From Punctularia strigosozonata HHB-11173 SS5 (Eukaryota > Basidiomycota > Agaricomycetes > Corticiales > Punctulariaceae), in NCBI RefSeq assembly GCF_000264995.1, contig NW_006767444.1, positions 726,412-790,411 on the forward strand: a DNA stretch of 64,000 bases, in the 5' to 3' direction. A program made the position numbers and the translations under genes. Under the pieces are notes generated by a model that searched no databases, was not told where the DNA came from, and saw only the letters and a program-made list of their open reading frames with translations. Shown piece after piece: positions 1 to 11,440 of this stretch; the stretch's first letter is position 1; every line of letters starts with the position of its first letter.

Positions 1-41
1 AGGTTTCCCACATCAGATTGATCGTTTCCCACGCTTTCATT

Positions 42-182
42 ATGCTCAGGGCGTTTCCCTTTCTTATTCTTAGTGGCTTCATAGCCTTCGGTTACTACTC
101 TCTGGGCGTCAATGGCGACTCCCGCGCTTCTCAAAGTACGTGTTCCGGACATTCTCATGTACCGTTTGATTTGTTTCAATAA
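42..182 (+). CDS. Possible 3' exon of a small membrane protein (partial)
   Basis: A short open frame from an ATG at 42 encodes a strongly hydrophobic stretch (about 17 residues of L, F, I, G and A) followed by YYSLGVNGDSRASQ. A GTACGT splice-donor-like hexamer sits right after the Ser-Gln codons, so the coding part may end near 135 and continue downstream. It may be the end of a gene that starts left of the window or a very small membrane protein. I do not recognise the family, and an unspliced reading stops at the TAA at 180. Confidence 0.2.
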   Translation: MLRAFPFLILSGFIAFGYYSLGVNGDSRASQSTCSGHSHVPFDLFQ

Positions 183-1059
183 TATACGGCGTGTTCAAAA
201 AAGTGTAAAGTAGCTAGCTTATGTAATGCTATGCTACGACGCGACTTGGCCGAAACAGAACAGAACCGAGTGATATTGAGCAAAAGAGATACGGTACATG
301 GTAGAGTAGCGGGCGTTTATATGCCTACGCCTCGTAGTAATGTGATTTGGGCGCCATATGGTGTTGAGGCGCCATCGTTGTCGTTGTAAGTGACCGCATC
401 CAATGGGATGCGGTATTTGGTCTATTGCATCATGCCGCCTCGCGGCGGCTTACAAAGCGTATACGGTACTACTATACTACCGTTACAGGCGGATTGGAGG
501 TGACAACGCTGAGTCTTAGGCACATATCCAATGCTTTTTCAACTATTCAAGGCAAACTCGAGTACGGCCTTCGCACGGGCTATCGCGAAGCCCTCGTTCA
601 CCAGAACAAACGCAAGTAACATATCGTTCAGTACAGGATTTTCGCTTGAAGCTTCTCACGAGGGTCGCTTCGCCCAATCTCTGATCCGAATGGGACGGAA
701 GTATCGTCAATATCACTTGGCTAAAAGTCGGCTTGTACTTGGCGGCGCACGACTGCCACAACACGCGGACTTCTGGAGTCGTATCTTTACGGGTACCCCA
801 CGCGTGTTGTGTCCAGGCCGGAGAAAGGTGCCTTGTGGACGGAAGAAATAGCCTTTGGTTCCTCACGGCTCCGTCGCGCGAGGACATGTTATACAAGATC
901 TAGAGCAAAGGTCTTTGCATTCCGAGCGCTAAATAGAAAGGAACAATGCGGCCATCGAAACTCGCAGCTCATCAGGTACTATCGCCTGTCGCCTTCCACC
1001 ACCTCGACCCGGCACCGGTCTCCGTTACATAAACCTCAATCTCGCCAATCGCTGCTCCC
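183..1059. other. Stretch without a supported gene
   Basis: Several overlapping frames are open here on both strands, but none shows a family motif, a consistent codon bias or good splice signals. It probably holds the 3' flank of the secreted-protein gene and ordinary intergenic DNA. Confidence 0.4.
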
Positions 1060-1981
1060 TCAGAGGTTGCACAAGATGAGGAGCGACGCGATCCCGATGA
1101 TGCCGCCGAAACCGACCGCGAAGATGCCGCCGACGAGCCCGAGGCCAAGAGAGACGGGGCCGTTCCTGCAGTGAATTCGAAACCAGAGCAGCGGGCGCAC
1201 ATCAGCTATTTTTAGCACAGGGGGATCACATCGGTCGCGAGCGGAAAGAACGACGCACCAGTCGGAGGGGAGGACGAGGGCGGCGAGGGCGGCGGTGCCG
1301 TTGATACCGACCGAGCTGCAGGCAGTACTGTATGCGGTGAGGGCGGGCGTAGAGCCGACGTTGGGGTGCGGCTGGGGCACGTTGCGCTTGATGAGGTCGT
1401 TGAAGAGACATTGCTCGCACATGGTGACCGCCATCACGGTCGCGTTCGAGCACAAGCAGGAGTTGTCTTCGTTGCAGTTCTGCGGGAACAGATCGAGCGG
1501 AGCGTGAGCGAACGGGTGCCGAAGAAACGGGACGGATGACGGGACGCAGGTGTGGTCGGGGTGGCGATGCGATGATGGCGGAGTTGCCGCCGACGTGGGA
1601 TTGGATGAGAGATGGCAGATACGTGATGCAGAGAAAGGCAGAGCAGGCGGCAGAGGGGGGGGTGGCCGAGGAAAGACAGGGAGACGTACGGTCGCAATGC
1701 TGCTAGCATTGGTGCATTGGCTCGTGCACTGGAGAAATGGGCGTTTGAGTTCACAGGCTAGAACAGCGAGGATGAGCGACATACCGTGGACGGGACATCG
1801 CCTTGCTGGAAGGTAACCAGTTGAGGAAGCGAGATGTTCGCCTTGTTGAACGTAACCTGAAAGGCGATAGCTGTGATATATCGTAGGGCTTAGCGCAAAG
1901 CCCGGAATGACTGTTCCAGATTGTGCACCTTGGCTGGCAAGCGCGGCGAAAAGAGCGAGGACGGCAACGAAGGAGCGCATG
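1060..1981 (-). CDS. Small secreted, probably GPI-anchored cysteine-containing protein
   Basis: Four exons can be joined on the minus strand to give about 154 residues. Exon 1 starts at the ATG at 1981 and encodes a signal peptide (MRSFVAVLALFAALASQ). Exon 2 encodes AIAFQVTFNKANISLPQ and a QQGDVPST segment. Exon 3 holds six cysteines, with NCNEDNSCLCSNATV, MCEQCLFN and YSTACSS. The last exon begins after DW and ends in a hydrophobic Gly/Leu/Ile-rich tail (LGLGLVGGIFAVGFGGI...LILCNL) that looks like a GPI-attachment or membrane signal. The layout is common among small secreted proteins of basidiomycetes. It probably acts at the cell surface; no enzymatic role can be read. It is divergent from the SAP-domain gene, with 214 bp between start codons. 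The introns are inferred from GT...AG ends and phase. Confidence 0.7.
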
Positions 1982-2195
1982 ATTGACAAGAGACTGCAAA
2001 GACGAGAGCTGAAGCAAATAGGGGGCACGAAGGCGAGGATGCGACCGGCGCAGGCGAGAGGACGAGGAGGAAGGAACAAGGACAAGGAGCACTGCTGCAC
2101 CGCTACAGCCACCGAGGTCGCGACGAGATCTCCGGTCTGGCCGGCGCACGTGACGGCCACGCTCGTTGATCACACCCACCGACACCGACCCGGAC
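1982..2195. promoter_or_regulatory. Short divergent promoter, secreted protein / SAP protein
   Basis: The two inferred start codons face away from each other over 214 bp, so both transcription starts and their control sites must lie here or within the genes. I see no clear TATA box. The role is inferred from gene layout only. Confidence 0.4.
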
Positions 2196-3945
2196 ATGGC
2201 GCCCCTCGCGTACGCCGGTGCATTGCAGCCCAAGAAAAAAGCGCGTTATTCTCCCTCGTTATCACAAAACAAATGTTCTAACAATGTTCTCGTACGATAC
2301 TGTTCTCAATAACAACTATAACGTTCGTGTATGCGTCCGTATTCCGGCAATGCAGGCGGATCTACAACAGATTGCGGACAGCCTGAAGATCGAGAGCGGG
2401 GGCACGAAGGAGGAGCTCCAGGCGAGGATCAAACGTCACCTCGACGCAAACCAGGACAAACTCGAAGACGACCCCGTCTTCGCCGGCCTCTACTCTCGCC
2501 GTCGCCGCGGCTCCAGCAAGCCACCTCCTGCGTCCGTCTCCTATCCTTCGTCTGTACCCGTTCGCGTCTAATCAAACACTCGTCATCTCAGCGTCAACGC
2601 TGAGCCATCTAAACCTTCACGCGCGAGACACAGAGCCCTTGAGGCTGTTCAGGAGCAGCCAGCCCCAGCGACGCCCGCCGCCGACCTTCAGCACGTCTCC
2701 TCTCTCCTCAAGTCGCCCTTCAATGGCCGCCCGTCCGGTCCTCCTTCTCAGGCTGCGTCTCCGGCGCCCGTTCGCCACGTACAGCCCGAAGAGGAAGAAT
2801 TCGAGGGCTTCACGCTCGAGGAGCTTGGCTATCACGACAGAAGGGACACGCTCTCAAACGTATTCCATGGCGCCGCGGACGCGCTTGGGCAGCTGAGTGC
2901 GCTCATACCCCGCGCGGCGAGCCCGACGAAGATGCTCGAAGCTGTTCAGCCTCAGGCAGAAGAGATCCTCGCGCGTGCACGCAGGGGCCAGCGGATGGGG
3001 ACCCTCATTTTTGCGGACCTGCAAGACGTATGCTCCTCTCGTCCCTACGCCTCGCGTCACGGCGTTCTGATTGTTCCGTGAATTTGTCAGTTATGTTCCT
3101 CCGCGCGCACAATATGGCTTTTCAGCGCGTTCATGGAGCTGATCGGCATCCTCGTGGCCGTTGTTCCTTGGACCTCAGTTGAGGTTAGCGTCCTCCATGT
3201 ATCGTTTTACCCCTCTAATTCAGGATACCCTTCCTTTGAAGGTTCACCTACTCCCTGAATCTAAAGTCCTCCAGCAACATTACCTCCGCCTGCCCTACGC
3301 CCCGCTTGCCGCTTTCCAAACGCGCGCGCTCTGGCTTATCCTCTGGCACCGCGCGTTTCCCGCCCTCATCCTGCCGGCCATCTGCGGCTTCTTCTGCTCG
3401 TTCGTACCTCCGTCCCAACCCACTCAACAACGTGAGTAATCCCCACTCGCGTGCCAGCTCCTACTGAATGCCACCCTCTGAGCAGATATGGGGAACGCCT
3501 ACGACACGTACAATACCGTGCCGTCGGCCTCGCGCCCTGGCTCGCCTCGGCTACACCGTCGCGCAATAACCCCCGCCGGCGAAATAGACCACGAAGACGC
3601 GCTCGTGCGCCTCGATCGCACGGTACCACCCCTTGCCGGCCGCCAAAATTTTTTCGCGTCTCCCGAGCCTGTACCGAAGACAACCGTGGTAGTCCGCCCG
3701 TTCGACGCGTTGACAGCATCCATCGTCCGCCTCGTAGCGGACATCGCGTACCCGTATGCCAAGCTCGAATCACAGGTGCGCCATTCATCCGTATTCTGTC
3801 GCCGTCCGTCTCTGAACTTCATCTTCTCGATTCTCTTATGAAGATTGTTGGCATCGACGTCCTGGGTCCTCGCCTTCGCGTTCTCACCGCTGGCCTCATC
3901 GTTGCGCTCGCCTTCTCCGAGGCGCTCTCCAAACGGCGAGCATAA
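2196..3945 (+). CDS. SAP-domain protein with C-terminal membrane segments
   Basis: The first exon starts at the ATG at 2196 (MAPLAYAGALQPKKKARYSP) and has a basic KKKAR patch that could be a nuclear signal. After an intron beginning GTACGA and ending ATGCAG, the frame reads ADLQQIADSLKIESGGTKEE and LQARIKRHL, a SAP motif (SAF-A/B, Acinus, PIAS), which usually binds DNA. A proline-rich linker and an acidic EEEEFEGFTLEELGYHDRRD segment follow. Downstream exons encode hydrophobic segments (FMELIGILVAVVPW; ALWLILWH...ALILPAICGFFCSFV; LRVLTAGLIVALAFSEAL), so the C-terminal half looks like a multi-pass membrane protein ending at 3945. A SAP motif on a membrane protein would suit the inner nuclear membrane, which is inference. 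The exon joins near 3030-3130 and 3430-3500 are not resolved. No family name is claimed. Confidence 0.65.
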
Positions 3946-4346
3946 AGCGAGCCTGCCGCGATACCAAGAGCCTCATTGCTATGATCCTATGACGATGATC
4001 ATCATGATATCTATCCCTATATCTATTCGCTACTCGATGTTGTGTCATATATCTGACCGGTTTCTTGGCCCTTGTTTCTCTGATATATTCTTCGTCTCAC
4101 AACAGCTCTTGGATCGTCCGATGGGCCCTGTACATAGTTCGCATCGTGGCGTCTTGACTACGTTCCGTCCTTACTTTGCGAAGCTCAGTTGTACGCAGTA
4201 CATGTTGACCACTGTATCAGTGTTTATCTTGTTCCATAGTTCGTTCCACACTCAATACATGCTCGATCCTCATCCACATTCGTAGCTAAAACAAACACGC
4301 CCGCAACCGATATCTGGGGTTAGGACTCGTTCAGGAGCAACATGGA

Positions 4347-7300
4347 TCAGAACGACCGCAGTGAGATCTGCGGTTTTGCGGCCTGCTGCGCGGAACCTGC
4401 GGCCCGCGAACCGACTGCTTGTCGCACCGCGGTCTCGAGCGTGTCGCGCGCCGCCTGATCGAGACGCGCAGTCACGTCCTTGAACGCGGCCGCGTCGGTC
4501 GTAGCGAACGCCAGGATCTGCGCAACAACTTCCGTATGTATCGGCGTCGGCGGAACCTGGCCGGAAGAGTCGAGCAGGAGCGCGAGAGTTGGGAGCAGGA
4601 CGCCGAGCGCCAACGCGCCTGTGGTCAGTGACTGGTCAATGGCGTCGATCACCGCGATTCAGGAAGTCATTACTCACGCTGGTCGGGGGGAACGACGGCG
4701 AAGAAGGCAGCGAATGCCTTGACCACCTCGCTCGCGCCCGCACTGTGTTTGTCGGTGGCCCCACCTTCCGCGAGCACAGTTGCGATGCGGGCAACGTACT
4801 CCACCAGACCGGGAAGGAGCATCTTCGTGCAATGCCGGAGCATGAGGTTCCCATTCGAGGCGGCTACGATGAGCGTCTTGGCGCAATGCACGGCCGTAAG
4901 GGAAACCTGTTGATGCGTGAGCCACGCGACAGGCATACCAAAGCAGAGGCTGCACACCTCTTCCTCATCTAGTAATTTCTCGCTGATGATGAAGCAGCAG
5001 TGCTCAATGGCGGGCCTGCCAACCTTGACGGTGGGCGGTACGACAGTCAAGATCAGCACGGCTGCGAGCAAGTTGGTCTTTATCTTCCGCGACACCACGG
5101 GTCCCGCCCGTCCCCTGTTGTAGCGGACAGTCAGCTAAGCGCTACAAACGCAAACGCAGATAAATGCAGCCGTACTAACCTCATCTGGTCGATGTTGCTT
5201 AAGCAGCTCGATAGTATCGCATGTGCGACGCGGTCATACTTGCCGCTCGGTGCCTCACTCTTCACCTCCAATAAGCTCTTAAGCGACTGCAAAGTCGGGC
5301 TGGTGATGTCGATAGGCGAATTCTCCTCTTTCAGGAATTCTTACCGGGTATGTTTTTCAACCTGACTGTAATTGCGGACTCATGAAGTACTCACCGTTGT
5401 AAAGGGAGACCGCTACAGCGCGCAGTTCCTCTGTCCAGGCGGGACCAAATGTCAACGCCACCGTGGCAAAGGCGTCAAAGCCTACGTTGACTAACTGGAT
5501 CCGGTCGGTGGCACTTGCATCGGCATCTGGGGAATGCTTCAGCGAACATGTCTTCATAGTAGGATTACACTCACGGATGATGCTAGTATTGGCCCCTGGG
5601 ATGGCATTGCGAAGCACCTGACCGCATATACGCAGACAATGCGTATGCGCAATACCTGACGGGAAACCCTCTCTCAGATCAGCGCTAGGAGGGGCGGAAG
5701 GGATGAGAAAGGTACTATGGGCCGAGCTGTATGCCTACGTACCTCTGTACCTGAGGCGCATGACTCGATGCAAGCTCAGCTACCATTCCAACCAGACGGA
5801 CCTGTACGGACGGTGGTTCCGTCATCGCGATTCGGTAGCAGAGGCTGATCAGCTCCTGGAATGCGGGTGTCTGGAGGAAGCTAGTTCCAGAGTACTCTGG
5901 GCGCACGAGGTACTTTAGTGCCTGCAACGCGATGATGGACGTTTGTCGAGTCGATTGCGCGCCACCAGCAGCTGACTCGACTGAGGAAGTTGCTAGAGCT
6001 TCATACGCCAGACCGAAAAGCACAAAGAAGAAAGTTGCAGGATCCTCGCGAGCCTTGGCATTATCGGCAGCCACGCCGTCCGATGGTTCGCGACCATCGA
6101 TAGCGGCGAGAACGAAGGGGTCCTGTGTTTGCATCGCAATATTCACGGCGTGCAAAATGACTGACCAAGTATCTCGATAATACTGCACGAGGACAATTTA
6201 GTCATCGTGAGTAAGTCAGGAGACGGTTCATACCGGAAGGAAGACATCTTTGCCGAGGCTGAAGCTAGTCGCATCGATGGTGACGGAGCTAGCGTCCTGC
6301 GACATATCTGATCCAGCTTGAATGCTTGCGTAATCGCGCAAACAGGCTATCCAGGAGGACGCCAAGGTCGCGCGGTGAGGCTTCAAGACATCCAGCAGAT
6401 ACGGTTGGTGCATGCTAGCAACTGCCAACTCTGCCCAAGCTGAAACGGTCGCTATGCGAATCATAACTGACGCGTTCGGGCTTAAGTCACGAGCATCCCC
6501 CAGCGAGATGGTCCCATCCTCTGGACAAGTTTAAGAAATCTCCTATACCAAAGAACCGGCACATTACCTTTCGACTGCTCTAGGGCAGATGTTAGCAACT
6601 TAAGGATTCTGCCCATTCTTGTAACATCTTTGACTATCCCGGAGCCCACGAATACGGCGCATGCCTTCACCGCGGATGCAAGGATTTCGGGGGTAGAGTC
6701 GGCTGAGAATGCTGGCGTGAGCGCGGCCGTGATCGGCGCTTGATGTTGCTCAAGTAGCAGCGATTCCTCATAATCGGGATCGGGGGACCTCGAGAACACC
6801 TATGCGAATAAGTATCAGTACGCGAACTGTGTTTTGAATTTGGGCCGTACTTCGAGGACATCTCGCAGCAGCTGTAAACCCTGCAGACGAACATCTGGAA
6901 CGTAGGCTGCTGATGCCGTGAATGCCATCTTGATGAGATCTGACACTCGGGTAACCAATAGACCCTTGGGCGAGAGTCCCTGGCGAAGTGCGAATGGAAT
7001 ATCTATATGTTCTCGCCTTCCTGAAGATGCTATTGTGGAGCAAATTGCATGCAGGCATTGCAACGCGAAGAGTTGGGTCCTCCAACGCGACGTGACTTGC
7101 CCACCAGATGACAACTCCGTCGTACCCAGACTAAGTGACTCTCCTTCGTCATCTTGGAGAGCACCCGGTTTTGAGGCAGCGTCAGCAGCTCGCTGCGACG
7201 CCGTCGTGCGTGACATGATCCTTTGGCACAAGTCAATCCAAGCCGACGGGTTATAAACGACCGTCTGTTGAAGCCAACTCGTGATGACGTTTCGCACTCC

Positions 7301-10300
7301 GTCGATGGATGGGTCGCTATCCAACATCGCGAAAAGCTCTTCGACCAGTCGATCGCCACCGATCTTCGACATAGCCAGGGCATCCTTCTGTACGAGTTGA
7401 TAAAGTGCATTGATCGACGCCAGCTTGAGAGGGCGACGCGACGAGCCGAGATGCGCTCTAAACTGCAGCACAAACTCCTGTATGCGTACATGCTCCGGAG
7501 CGAACATCAAGAAGTGCTGGATACCCTTGATGGCCTCCACTCGGATGCCTTCATCTTCTTCCAACGAAAATTCTTGAACCAGGCCAAGGATGAGCGCACG
7601 AGTTCTACTAGATTCCTGAATGTCTGGTCCGAGGACATTGATGACCGCGTCGACGGTTTGGCATGCAGGTTGATAGACAGGAAGGTCCCCGCTCAAGTTC
7701 GAGGCGTTTAGCGTTCCACCTTCCGGTTCGTGGGTTTCGAGGGTGTATAACTTGAGGAGAATTCCTAAGGTGCTATGCACGAAGGGGGCATAGGCAAGAC
7801 TCGCCGCGTTGATAACCTGACTGAGCGCGTACACTGCCCAGAAATGGACGACAGGATGTGGATCATTGCCCAGCGAAATAAGCACATTGACCGTTGTCTT
7901 GAGCAGCGGGCCTGCTGCTAGTCCACCAACATGTTCATAGATGGACCCGAAGGCCAACGCGCATCCAGCACGTGCATATGGATCGCGGTTGCTCACGACC
8001 TGATCGACCAAGGTCTTGATCTGGGCAGTCAGGAAGCTGGTGCCAGCGACGCTGGCCAGGCGGCCGATGGATTCACTGCCAGCTGCACGCAGCGTGACGT
8101 CTCCCTCGACTATCGAGTCCTGATGGAGCGTGTTAGGCCAGTCGAACGCTCATAAGAATCGCACATGCCTTCAGGAAAGGCGACAGCGCCGTGGTTACTT
8201 GAGCACTGCACAAGTTGTCTCGTATTTGGTTCGCGGGCAAGGTGGCAGAAACCCGTAGTGACATCAGTATCGCGATCGCGGCATTGACTGAAACTGCAGC
8301 TTTCCGCCCAGCGTTTCTTTCTAGTTTAGGGGACTTGACAGAGTCAAGCAGTTGAGTAACGGCACGAACACAGGCTGTAGTATCCTGCAGAGGAAGTATT
8401 TGCGCGAAAAGTTCGATAGCTGCATCTACTACCCCAGTAGCGGGCGGTGGGGTGTCTATACCGTGTGCGGAGCCATCTCTTGTTTGACAGAGGCCGAGTG
8501 TGTCGTGCTCATTTGATGTCAAGATGGGCTTTCGTAGCTACGGGGATCGTTTGTCGAGGGACATGATGATAATAATATTTACGCACCATTTCATCGAGGT
8601 GATTCTCGACTGTATCGCGGTTGAGACGAGCAGATGCTGTCGCTCGATCTTCGGTCTCGAGGCCTGTGAGGCCATAGGCATACGCATCCACACTTTGCCA
8701 GATGGACGTGAACGAGCCAGAAGACGATGCAATGGCTGCCTGTACGGATGATCCAGCATATCCCTCCGGGCTGGCAAATAAGGACACTGTCGACTGTATC
8801 AAGCTGGCTTGCGTCGATTCGGCGATGCTAGAGAAGCCGAGCGCAGTGAAGCACTGATATATGCGGCGCCGCAGGAGCGTCTCGCGAGTCCTCAAGTTCA
8901 TGGCCTTGGACGAACCGATTTCGGGGGGTTCTTCAATGGGTTGCGATATGAATGTGTTGGCGAAGGACAAAGCATTCGCCAATAAGGACGAGATGCGGCG
9001 AGCGACGTCCAAGGTAACGAGGCTGGCATTGTACCTCAGGAAATTGAGGACAGCGCCGAGCGCGCTTTCGCGTACGTGGAGCAAAAACATCCATTCAGTG
9101 ACGCTTCGGCTCATGGCGTCTTTGCTAGTATGCTTTGGTAGGGCATTTCGCCAGAGGACCAGGAGCTGGGCGAGATGCGCACGAACGAAGTTGGGCCCGA
9201 GAGCCATCAGGGAGGCTATCATCGTCCACGCAACCTCGACTTCGACGCCAGCCACCTTCACGTCATGTTCGGCCGCGCGCTTCAACAGCAGCGTAGCCAT
9301 ATCCAGGGCCTTCACGCTGATGTCGTACGAGACATACAGCGGTTGTTCTGCGATGATTGCGATGAGCGCTGACAGACCGTAGGCATGGCCCAGAGTTCGG
9401 GTGTCGATATCGGAGGGTGCAGCTGGGGACGTGATGGAGGTGATATCGCGCTGCAACAATTCCATAACGCTGAAGACGACCTTGGGCAACCGAAGCGGAG
9501 CGGCGTGACAGAGGCGCTTCAGCGTCCACGCAGCATGCACCCGCGTAGTATGGCTTGGATGACCCAGGAGAGTGACGAGGGGTTCTGCCAAAGCTTCCTA
9601 CAGCACTCGTTAGAATGCGATCGCTGTAAGTATGCGGCAAGCAATGGCTCACCTGAACAGGTGGAGGTGCATTTCCCAGTTGCTCTAGGAGCCCTCCAAC
9701 TTCCTTCAGCGCAATCGTCAGGACCTGCGATGGAGGGGCGACCTGCCCAGGCATCAGGGCTGGCCACTTCCGGAGATAAGTGCTAGACAGCTCTTGAATC
9801 GCAGTGATTTGCGCCTGTTCGCTCAGCAATCGATCTCCTATGAGCTCCCTCAGCAGCAGTCCGATAAGTCTGCGAGCCAGGAGGATTTCGTAGCGGGTGC
9901 TTAGGCTGCGTGCATGCGTGACTAACTCCGACATGAAATGCTGGACAATCGTAGTGTAGTTTCGCTCCACGAATTGCGATCCAAGTCTGGTGAGCGTCGC
10001 GGCGTAGAAGTCAAAAATGCCAATGCGAGCTTTCCGGGTAGTGTTCAGTTTATTGTAAGGCGTTGAGAGCTGATGTAGCATTTCAACAGGTGTCAGGATG
10101 GTTTTCACGTCCTCAGGATCCATCTTGACTACAGGGGGAGGATCATCGTCTTCGACCTCCTCCCCGGCCTTCGGATCTTTCTTTTTGGTCTTCTTCTGCT
10201 CCGGGACGACCACAACCAACCGCTGTTGTGTGAGCGCAAGGAAATGTCCTACAAGACGAGACAAGGAGCATCTTGTAAGCTGATCGGCGCCGTCGAGCGA

Positions 10301-11305
10301 CTTGACGCATAGCGTGACCAAGGACTCGACTTCAGCTGGAGTAATCTGTGTCTCGCCTTCGGGATGCATCACAATGAGAACCTGGGAAGGCATGAATTAC
10401 TGGAGAAGGATGAAGCGGCGATTGACTCACATCAGAAGCGGCTCTCTGGACCGCCAATGCCTTATCATTTAGTCCCTGCCTCATATACTTCACGATGTCT
10501 CTAGAGGTAGCCTCCGTGACTGCCCGCTTCGCCGAAGATATAGTTTTCTCGAGCGCAATGAGAGCGTGATATCGTAGAAGTGTTGACTGGAGAAGGAAAG
10601 ATCAGGCAAATAGGCTACGAGGGTTGAGATGGATGTGTACGCTGTTCGATCTGTATATCTTGATTGTTATATTCACTACCTCGGACACGAGGGACATGAC
10701 CTGCGAGGTCGAACGTCAGTGAAGGAAGAAGGGCTACGTATGCATATACGAGCGTACTTGGGTCCCGAATTCCGCCATTAGTTCACCGACACAATACAGG
10801 GAAGCTCTGAGCAGTTGTTAATGAATGAAGTATGAAGCACGCTCTGCAGACTTGCGTCTTGTGGGTGTCACGATCGAACGCCTTCACGTCCCCGGCTATC
10901 TTGAGGAACGTCTGAATCGTATCATATAGCGTCTTGGTTTCTCCCGTCCGGTAGATATGAAGCAAACATCTCGATACCGCATTGCGAAACGGGCGTCCTG
11001 GGGATGGAAAGGGAGCCGGTGCAGCTATAACCTTGACGAGTGCTGCTTCCGCATCGTTCTGAATGGACTTGAGTGCATCCTACCAGCCTGTGAGTTGTAC
11101 CACAACGTATATGTCGTAATGTGCGCACCGTGGACTTGTCTTTGAGAGCGTTCTCCGTCGCAGAGAGCCACTGAAATAGATACCTCTCACCACCATCCTC
11201 GGCAAGTTGGGACTAACAGGCCACCATGAAGCATGTGTCGGCCAGAACGTCACCGCCGTTACGCACCTCGTCCAGGGCATCAAAATCGGTCTTCTTGGAG
11301 GCCAT
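4347..11305 (-). CDS. LAA1: Laa1/HEATR5-family HEAT-repeat trafficking protein
   Basis: This very large gene encodes a protein of roughly 2,000 residues made of HEAT repeats. Exon 1 (11,267-11,305) reads MASKKTDFDALDE. A 54-base intron (GTGCGT...TTAG) follows, then SQLAEDGGERYLFQWLSATE and, after a second intron, DALKSIQNDAEAALVKVIAA. The middle holds the most family-like block: DPYARAGCALAFGSIYEHVG, HPVVHFWAVYALSQVINAAS, RVEAIKGIQHFLMFAPEHVR and VRNVITSWLQQTVVYNPSAW. The C-terminus is at 4347. Laa1 and human HEATR5 assist the clathrin adaptor AP-1 between Golgi and endosomes, in the cytosol and on trans-Golgi membranes. The gene is cut by many short introns. An acidic, lysine-rich linker (EQKKTKKKDPKAGEEVEDDD) lies in the N-terminal third. 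It diverges from RFT1 with only 135 bp between start codons. Confidence 0.9.
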
Positions 11306-11440
11306 GGTATATGCAAGACTCGAGAGATCCTCTGGTACGCCAGCGTATGGGATCTTGGAAGAGACGATCACGATCACGCATTCTCGCAGCGCTTGCGCAT
11401 CTCCGTTCGTGCCACCGTCATCAGCGCACACGCGCTGGCC
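11306..11440. promoter_or_regulatory. 135-bp bidirectional promoter, LAA1 / RFT1
   Basis: This is the whole space between the divergent start codons of LAA1 and RFT1. It contains a tandem gatcac and several CpG-rich hexamers but no convincing TATA box. At least one 5' untranslated region must overlap it, so the two genes probably share control elements. That is an inference from spacing. Confidence 0.5.

Noticed and set aside
425-1000. Overlapping short ORFs on both strands
   Set aside because: No motif, codon bias or splice signal supports any of them.
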